From: Chitinophaga pinensis
GTDB taxonomy: Bacteria; Bacteroidota; Bacteroidia; Chitinophagales; Chitinophagaceae
Length of the DNA stretch: 64,000 nt
Assembly: GCF_007896845.1 (NCBI RefSeq)
Contig: NZ_VOHS01000002.1
Span: 1-64,000, forward strand
Reading direction: 5' to 3'
In this document: piece by piece, positions 62,119-64,000 of the stretch
Position numbering within the stretch: the stretch's first letter is position 1
How the letters are laid out: the number at the start of each line of letters is the position of its first letter
Program-made: the position numbers and the translations under genes
Notes under the pieces: model-generated
What the model was told of the DNA's origin: nothing
Seen by the model: the letters and a program-made list of their open reading frames with translations, nothing else
Databases searched by the model: none

Positions 62119-63255
62119 TTATACTACTGTAATGTGTGCATATGCATACGAGAATCTTGCGCTTTCCGGCACCATCATCACAATTGTCTGGCCTTTCTTC
62201 AGCATATCATTGTTCAGCAGTTCTTCCAGCATCAGATAAGGAGAAGCGGTACCTACGTTACCTACTTTTGTCAGGTTGGTAAACCATTTTTCCTGTGGGA
62301 TAGGTACGCCGAGGCGGGTGATCTCTTCATCAATTTTAAAGCGGAAGAATTCTGATGACAGGTGCGGCAGGAAGTAGTCCAGTTTGTCGAGGTCGATATT
62401 GTAACGTTCTACCAGTTCTTTCCACATTTTAGCACCTGAAGGAACGATGTTAGCGCCCAGCAGGCGGGTATCCTGTTTAAAGGAGAACACGCTGTGCTGT
62501 GCCCATTCGTCTGGCGTCATATCGATCCAGCCTGTAGTGCTGCCATCTTCATTTTTGATGGAACCTGCATACATACAGGTTTCCAGTTCGTGTGCATAGG
62601 AGGCAATTTCTACCCAGTCTACACGCAGGGACAGGCCCTCTTCGTTTGGTTTATCCTGGAACAGGGCTGCACTGGCGCCATCGGACAGCATCCAGCGAAG
62701 AAAATCTTTTTCGAAAGCAATGATGGGATTACTTTCCAGTTGCTTCAGGTTTTCAGCTTCGGGTTCGAATTTTTCTGCCAGCATCCAGCTGGAGAATTTT
62801 TCAGAACCGGAGCTAACGGCATTGTTGGTGTTACCACATTTGATGGACATCCAGGCATATTTAAATGCCTGCATACCAGCGGCACATGCACCTGTAGCAG
62901 CGATCAGTTCAACCGGCTGGCATTTCAGCAAACCATGCACCATAGCGGCGTGGTTTGGCAGCAGCTGATCAGGAGAAGTAGTTCCGCAAGCCAGTAGTTG
63001 CAATTGGCTCAGGGGGAATTTATCGTCAAACAGACTGTTTACAGCCGTGGCTGTCATTTCAGCATTTGAGTGAGTAGATTTACCTTCTTTATCCAGTGAA
63101 TAATAACGGGTTTTGATTTTATTATTTCCCAGAATTCTCAAACGGGCACGGGAAGGCTTTCCGTCCACCAGGCCCAAAATGCTTTCCATTTCATCATTCC
63201 CTACAGGCTCATTTGGCAAAAACTTAGCTAGCCTTGTAATATAAACTTCCTTCAT
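62119..63255 (-). CDS. darB: Ketosynthase III of dialkylresorcinol type (DarB-like)
   Basis: 378 residues of the KAS III fold. Triad: Cys124 in AATGACAAGMQAFKYA, His298 in YFLPHLSSEFF and Asn333 in KVGNVGTASPYLML. N-terminus MKEVYITRLAKFLPNEPVGNDEME. DarB condenses two beta-ketoacyl units into the cyclic diketone that DarA oxidises to a dialkylresorcinol. Its position next to the darA-like gene 299 bp upstream supports that over a generic FabH. Product and chain lengths unknown. Confidence 0.88.
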   Translation of the reverse strand: MKEVYITRLAKFLPNEPVGNDEMESILGLVDGKPSRARLRILGNNKIKTRYYSLDKEGKSTHSNAEMTATAVNSLFDDKFPLSQLQLLACGTTSPDQLLPNHAAMVHGLLKCQPVELIAATGACAAGMQAFKYAWMSIKCGNTNNAVSSGSEKFSSWMLAEKFEPEAENLKQLESNPIIAFEKDFLRWMLSDGASAALFQDKPNEEGLSLRVDWVEIASYAHELETCMYAGSIKNEDGSTTGWIDMTPDEWAQHSVFSFKQDTRLLGANIVPSGAKMWKELVERYNIDLDKLDYFLPHLSSEFFRFKIDEEITRLGVPIPQEKWFTNLTKVGNVGTASPYLMLEELLNNDMLKKGQTIVMMVPESARFSYAYAHITVV

Positions 63256-63554
63256 TTGAAATAGATTCCTGTTTTATTATAAGTAGATGCCCATCCTCCA
63301 TTTAAAGACTGGCTGTTGATTATTAACCTTTTATATTTCCATTGCAGGCTCCACGGTCTTTCAGCTGATAGGTCATTCCATCTCGGTTATGTCAATTACT
63401 CAAATGTCCGGTTTGCCCCTTTTTACGACTTTTTCACACACAAACGCCCGTAAATATAGAATACTCTACGGAAATTACCGTAAAACAGTCGTTTACATGT
63501 TGTCCCCTTTCAATAATTGTGCATAATTATGATCACATGACCAATCCCGAAGAC
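63256..63554. promoter_or_regulatory. darA-darB intergenic region
   Basis: No gene. TACGG (63467-63471) and CCGTA (63478-63482) form a short palindrome, and CCGTAAA occurs twice (63448 and 63479 areas). A regulator site or a leader before darB is possible. No TAnnTTTG element in the darB direction was found. Confidence 0.35.
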
Positions 63555-64000
63555 TTAGCGCAGATGTATTCCTTTATAGTATTTTACATCTTCCTGGAGC
63601 TTACCCTTATTTAACGCGAGTTTGAATATGGATGTTATCTTGGCCATAGGAGATAATACGAATATGCCGATCAGCAGTAATCCTCTGTACATCGATACTC
63701 TGCCCTGACGTTCTTTGGCGCCCGGACCACCTTTCGCACTGATGAATTTTGACCAGTAGCGGAATGCCCTGATGCCTCTGTCTTCCAGCAGGATCAGGTT
63801 TGGTAGCAGGTCTACAGCGCCCAGTTCCAGCAAGCGGGGTTGTAATGCGTCCCACTGACGGTCTTCCAATACTTTAGCGATCGGTTCTGCAAAACGTACG
63901 GATTCAACAATATCAGCTTCCTGTACACCTGCAGGTGGTAGCAGGGCGGTTGCTTCTTTCTTTCCTTTGAACTGCCATCTCAATACCGTGATCAGGGCGA
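63555..64000 (-). CDS. darA: DarA-like dialkylresorcinol-condensing enzyme (C-terminal part; start beyond window)
   Basis: The frame continues through base 64000, so the N-terminal flavodoxin-like part is missing. Visible: ALLPPAGVQEADIVESVRFAEPIAKVLEDRQWDALQPRLLELGAVDLLPNLILLEDRGIRAFRYWSKFI, then a hydrophobic LLLIGIFVLSPMAKITSIFKLAL and a final DVKYYKGIHLR. The 'PGVxExDIxxSxxFxxPI' and 'DKxAxxIFxxWS' phrases and the 'YY' end match DarA proteins as I remember them. DarA is an aromatising oxidase using a flavin. No usable internal start; the apparent TTG at 63983 is inside the gene. Confidence 0.8.
   Translation of the reverse strand, partial: ALITVLRWQFKGKKEATALLPPAGVQEADIVESVRFAEPIAKVLEDRQWDALQPRLLELGAVDLLPNLILLEDRGIRAFRYWSKFISAKGGPGAKERQGRVSMYRGLLLIGIFVLSPMAKITSIFKLALNKGKLQEDVKYYKGIHLR

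Overview
The window looks like a piece of a Chitinophaga-type genome (Bacteroidota, Chitinophagaceae). The evidence is a SusC/SusD pair, many secreted glycoside hydrolases, weak or absent Shine-Dalgarno sites, a TTTG-N20-TAnnTTTG promoter in front of rpsT, and a dialkylresorcinol/flexirubin-type pigment cluster at the right edge. No rRNA, tRNA, CRISPR array or insertion sequence was recognised.

Layout. 1-4.5 kb is a decayed accessory stretch: the tail of a probable glycoside hydrolase, a multiply frameshifted SDR dehydrogenase, a DUF3626-like protein that is probably frameshifted near its end, a MORN/YwqK-type repeat protein, a small decayed ORF and an unknown conserved protein. 4.7-6.6 kb holds a small membrane protein, a c-type cytochrome and an outer-membrane barrel protein. 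6.6-12.6 kb is a small polysaccharide locus (SusC, SusD, GH29 fucosidase) next to a DeoR-type regulator. 13.6-19.7 kb is an amino-sugar/peptidoglycan recycling module: anmK, murQ and a sodium symporter, divergent from a GH9-CE4 fusion enzyme. Shared TGCANAAAAACGCA boxes near the DeoR gene and in the divergent promoter suggest one regulon. proBA and a GH92 mannosidase follow. 24.5-28.6 kb has two unknown small proteins and a three-gene signalling operon (membrane protein with a frameshift, histidine kinase, LuxR-type response regulator).

28.6-43.2 kb is a nearly complete hexuronate island. A DUF2264 protein and a GH88 unsaturated glucuronyl hydrolase release uronates. KduI, KduD, KdgK and Eda take the 4-deoxy-5-keto branch to pyruvate and glyceraldehyde-3-phosphate. 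UxaC, UxaB and UxaA feed galacturonate into the same 2-keto-3-deoxygluconate pool. An ExuT-like MFS carrier, a DUF4861 protein and a LacI-type regulator complete it. Three copies of a TGCAAACGTTTGCA palindrome mark the likely LacI operators.

43.4-52.7 kb is mostly housekeeping: mnmA, small proteins, an RsmB-type RNA methyltransferase, sucB-sucA (2-oxoglutarate dehydrogenase E2 and E1) and rpsT. 52.8-53.9 kb is a gene-free interval with three unrelated repeat structures: three ~95-bp tandem repeats, nine GTTCCAC-type heptamers phased at 11 bp, and a 25-bp-arm perfect hairpin. An M14 peptidase follows. 55.7-64 kb is the left part of a dialkylresorcinol/flexirubin-type cluster, all on the minus strand: darA (cut by the window end), darB, a small protein, a BtrH-like acyltransferase, an ABC exporter pair, an acyl carrier protein, and an active plus an active-site-less ketosynthase.
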